Source of the DNA: Euryarchaeota archaeon UBA346
GTDB taxonomy: Archaea; Thermoplasmatota; E2; DHVEG-1
Assembly (NCBI GenBank): GCA_002496355.1
Contig: DAJP01000028.1
Span: 1-14,830 of the forward strand
Length of the DNA: 14,830 nt
Direction: 5' to 3'
In this document: in pieces, positions 13,418-14,830 of the stretch
How the letters are laid out: each line of letters opens with the position of its first letter
Position numbering within the stretch: the stretch's first letter is position 1
Program-made: the position numbers and the translations under genes
Notes under the pieces: model-generated
Told to the model about the DNA's origin: nothing
The model's database searches: none
What the model saw: the letters and a program-made list of their open reading frames with translations, nothing else

Positions 13418-14164
13418 ATGGATTCAATGGATTATTTCTATGAGTTGTTTCGCAGTCTACCTCGTGGGGGACCTGGTGATACCCAGTCAACTCGAAAAGC
13501 ATTTGGGTTCTTGAAAAACTTACCACCTGAACCACGTATTCTTGATATCGGATGTGGACATGGGATGCAGACCATTGAGCTAGCAAAACTTTCGATGGGA
13601 ACGATTATCGCATTGGATAACTATCAACCTTTTTTGGATATATTACTGAAAAACGCTGTCCGTGATGGAGTAGAGAAACGGATCATTCTTAAGAATCAGT
13701 CGATGCTTGAGATGGATTTTAAAAACGAGACCTTTGATGTGATCTGGTCTGAGGGAGCTTTGTATTTCATGGGGTTTCAGAATGGATTGAAGAAATGTCA
13801 TGAACTTCTCAAAAAGAAGGGGTATCTTGGGGTGACTGAAGCGGTGTTTCTCCAACCATCCGTCCCAAAGCTGCTGCAACAGTTCTGGGATGAGGGATAC
13901 CCTGATATTAAGGATGTCCCTAGTAACATCGCTCTCATTCAGAACGAAGGGTATCGACTGCTTAATCATTTCACGTTACCACAATCTTCCTGGACAGAAT
14001 CCTATTATGTTCCAATGCAACAAAGCATCAATGCATTGAAGAAAAAATATCCTGAAAATACTACCGCCTTGACGATGTTTTCCGAGTGTGAAAAAGAAAT
14101 CTCGATGTACCAGAAATATTCTGATTATTATGGGTACGAGTTTTTCATCATGCAGAAACAATAA
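13418..14164 (+). CDS. Class I SAM-dependent methyltransferase
   Basis: This is a 248-residue Rossmann-fold methyltransferase, cytoplasmic, substrate unknown. Motif I is ILDIGCGHG (41-49), the acidic ribose-binding residue is D67 in IIALDNYQ, motif II is near EMDFKNETFDVIWSEGALYF (98-117), and motif III near LLKKKGYLGVTEAVF. The N-terminal LPRGGPGDTQSTRKAF (14-29) marks a family often seen in archaea and anaerobic bacteria as small-molecule type methyltransferases. The C-terminal part (about 160-248) is helical and would form the substrate cap. ATG 13418 was chosen; ATG 13427 would remove three residues. It is transcribed alone, divergent from the HEAT-like gene. A GTATCATAC palindrome lies just upstream (13392-13400). 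Confidence 0.92.
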   Translation: MDSMDYFYELFRSLPRGGPGDTQSTRKAFGFLKNLPPEPRILDIGCGHGMQTIELAKLSMGTIIALDNYQPFLDILLKNAVRDGVEKRIILKNQSMLEMDFKNETFDVIWSEGALYFMGFQNGLKKCHELLKKKGYLGVTEAVFLQPSVPKLLQQFWDEGYPDIKDVPSNIALIQNEGYRLLNHFTLPQSSWTESYYVPMQQSINALKKKYPENTTALTMFSECEKEISMYQKYSDYYGYEFFIMQKQ

Positions 14165-14186
14165 GGTAATTTCAATAAAAAAAAAG

Positions 14187-14211
14187 TGCAGAGGAAGGGA
14201 TTTGAACCCCA
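14187..14211 (-). other. tRNA 3'-end fragment (T-arm and acceptor strand)
   Basis: On the minus strand this reads exactly as tRNA positions 49-73: T-stem TGGGG, T-loop TTCAAAT, CCCTT, acceptor strand CCTCTGC and discriminator A. It is followed by nine T (14185-14177). The expected 5' acceptor strand GCAGAGG, D-arm and anticodon arm are not found at higher coordinates, so only the 3' piece is present. T49/T65 do not pair. It looks like an attachment-site remnant or truncated tRNA copy. Confidence 0.6.
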
Positions 14212-14234
14212 ATTTACCAATATGATATTCATTG

Positions 14235-14293
14235 ACAGATAATGATTTATTTCCTGTTGTCTTCAGTGTAGACATTACACAATCTTTATCTGT
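14235..14293. repeat. Nested inverted repeats upstream of the last gene
   Basis: An 8-base inverted pair, ACAGATAA (14235-14242) and TTATCTGT (14286-14293), encloses a second pair, GTGTA (14266-14270) and TACAC (14276-14280). They lie between the tRNA fragment and the start at 14333. A role as operator or recombination-site arms is possible but unproven. Confidence 0.35.
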
Positions 14294-14332
14294 GAAAATA
14301 TTATTGCATAATTAATTCAGGAGCATCATATA

Positions 14333-14809
14333 ATGGAACAGGCCTTAATAGACAATCTTGTTGTTGTTTCTGCAATAATATATTATGCTTTCTTATGTTT
14401 AGTATATCTTTTGCGTGTTTATGAACGTGATAAGCTGGAATTGATTCTTGCCCCGGTCTTTAGTTTACTTTTAGTCCCATTCGTTGCTTTATGGATAATG
14501 AACATTCTCAATGGAAGCGATATAGGACGGTTAATTACGGGGTTACCGATAATAATCTATCTTGTCTATGACCTCTGGTATCGTTTAATTACAAAAAAGA
14601 AACCTCAACATCACCCAAGCCGTTGGCCCGTTGGTTTAATAGTATACCTTATATTTCTTCAAATTGGGAGTATCGCCTTGAATTGGTACGGGTACATCAT
14701 ATCCAAAGTATATGGACATGTCTTAGTAATCAGTTACTTCGTAATGCTGGGTTGTTTTGGCTATTATCAAAATAGATACAATAAAAGGATAAAGTCCACA
14801 AAAAACTAA
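14333..14809 (+). CDS. Small polytopic membrane protein of unknown function
   Basis: This is a 158-residue protein with about five membrane segments (roughly 8-28, 36-58, 68-87, 98-118 and 126-146) and a basic C-terminal tail. A cytoplasmic-type loop KKKPQHHPSRWP (88-99) separates the third and fourth helices. I do not recognise the family. Codon use is visibly AT-richer than the neighbours (many tta, ata, aat), and the gene lies between two tRNA 3'-end sequences, both of which suit horizontal acquisition. AGGAG at 14319-14323, nine bases before the ATG, is a good ribosome binding site, supporting it as a real gene. Confidence 0.8.
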   Translation: MEQALIDNLVVVSAIIYYAFLCLVYLLRVYERDKLELILAPVFSLLLVPFVALWIMNILNGSDIGRLITGLPIIIYLVYDLWYRLITKKKPQHHPSRWPVGLIVYLIFLQIGSIALNWYGYIISKVYGHVLVISYFVMLGCFGYYQNRYNKRIKSTKN

Positions 14810-14819
14810 TAGTAAAAAA

Positions 14820-14830
14820 TGCAGGGGAAG
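14820..14830 (-). tRNA. Probable 3' end of a tRNA gene running off the window
   Basis: The last 11 bases on the minus strand give the start of a T-stem 3' strand (CTT), acceptor strand CCCCTGC and discriminator A. This is the fragment at 14187 with one change (CCTCTGC to CCCCTGC). A full tRNA would begin with GCAGGGG to the right. The piece is very short, so identity is uncertain. Confidence 0.35.

Noticed and set aside
14187..14290. A complete, intron-containing or split tRNA at this site
   Set aside because: Only positions 49-73 can be matched; no GCAGAGG partner, D-arm or anticodon arm is found on the minus strand upstream.
1..14830. CRISPR array, insertion sequence or integrase
   Set aside because: No regularly spaced long direct repeats and no transposase or recombinase motifs were seen on either strand.

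Overview
This window looks like a mesophilic euryarchaeal chromosome, most likely a Thermoplasmatota sediment or wastewater lineage. The evidence is TATAAATA-type promoters about 26 bases before inferred transcription starts, GGTGA-type ribosome binding sites, oligo-T terminators, a NosD-type beta-helix/PKD surface protein of a style I recall from Thermoplasmata genomes, and a DUF2178-XRE gene pair of archaeal type. The lineage call rests on recognition of protein style, not on a marker gene.

Bases 1-5299 (+) hold a bacterial-type nucleotide excision repair operon in the order uvrA (3' part only), uvrC, uvrB. The genes are joined by 4-base stop/start overlaps, and UvrC ends where its usual C-terminal helix-hairpin-helix region should begin. 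Converging on it, 5307-6152 (-) encodes a cysteine-rich ferredoxin-domain protein. It diverges from an HxlR-family regulator at 6235 (+), and the 73-base gap between them is filled with GTAT-N7/8-ATAC inverted repeats.

The HxlR gene leads what looks like a three-gene operon at 6235-8536. The second gene is a SplB-like (COG1533) radical SAM protein that has no ATG, GTG or TTG start at its homology-supported N-terminus, apparently uses CTG, and carries a C-terminal helix-hairpin-helix domain resembling DNA polymerase X. The third gene is a ZIP-family metal transporter resembling ZupT. With uvrACB this makes a small DNA-repair, iron-sulfur and metal neighbourhood.

Bases 8573-9177 (-) hold a two-gene operon, a DUF2178 membrane protein then a minimal XRE regulator. 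Upstream is a promoter array of TAACAT boxes at exact 21-base spacing. On the other side of that array, 9365-10294 (+) encodes a QueG-like double-[4Fe-4S] protein.

Bases 10313-12473 (-) hold two separately promoted exported proteins: a beta-helix/Ig-like/PKD surface protein with a hydrophobic C-terminal tail that may be a sorting signal, and a small secreted protein of G-T-F/W repeats. Bases 12610-14164 hold a HEAT-like repeat protein (-) diverging from a class I SAM methyltransferase (+).

The right end (14187-14830) carries an AT-rich membrane-protein gene bracketed by two tRNA 3'-end sequences in the same orientation. The first is only a fragment and the second runs off the window, which suggests a tRNA-directed insertion remnant or a duplication. 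No gene-free stretch exceeds 300 bases.
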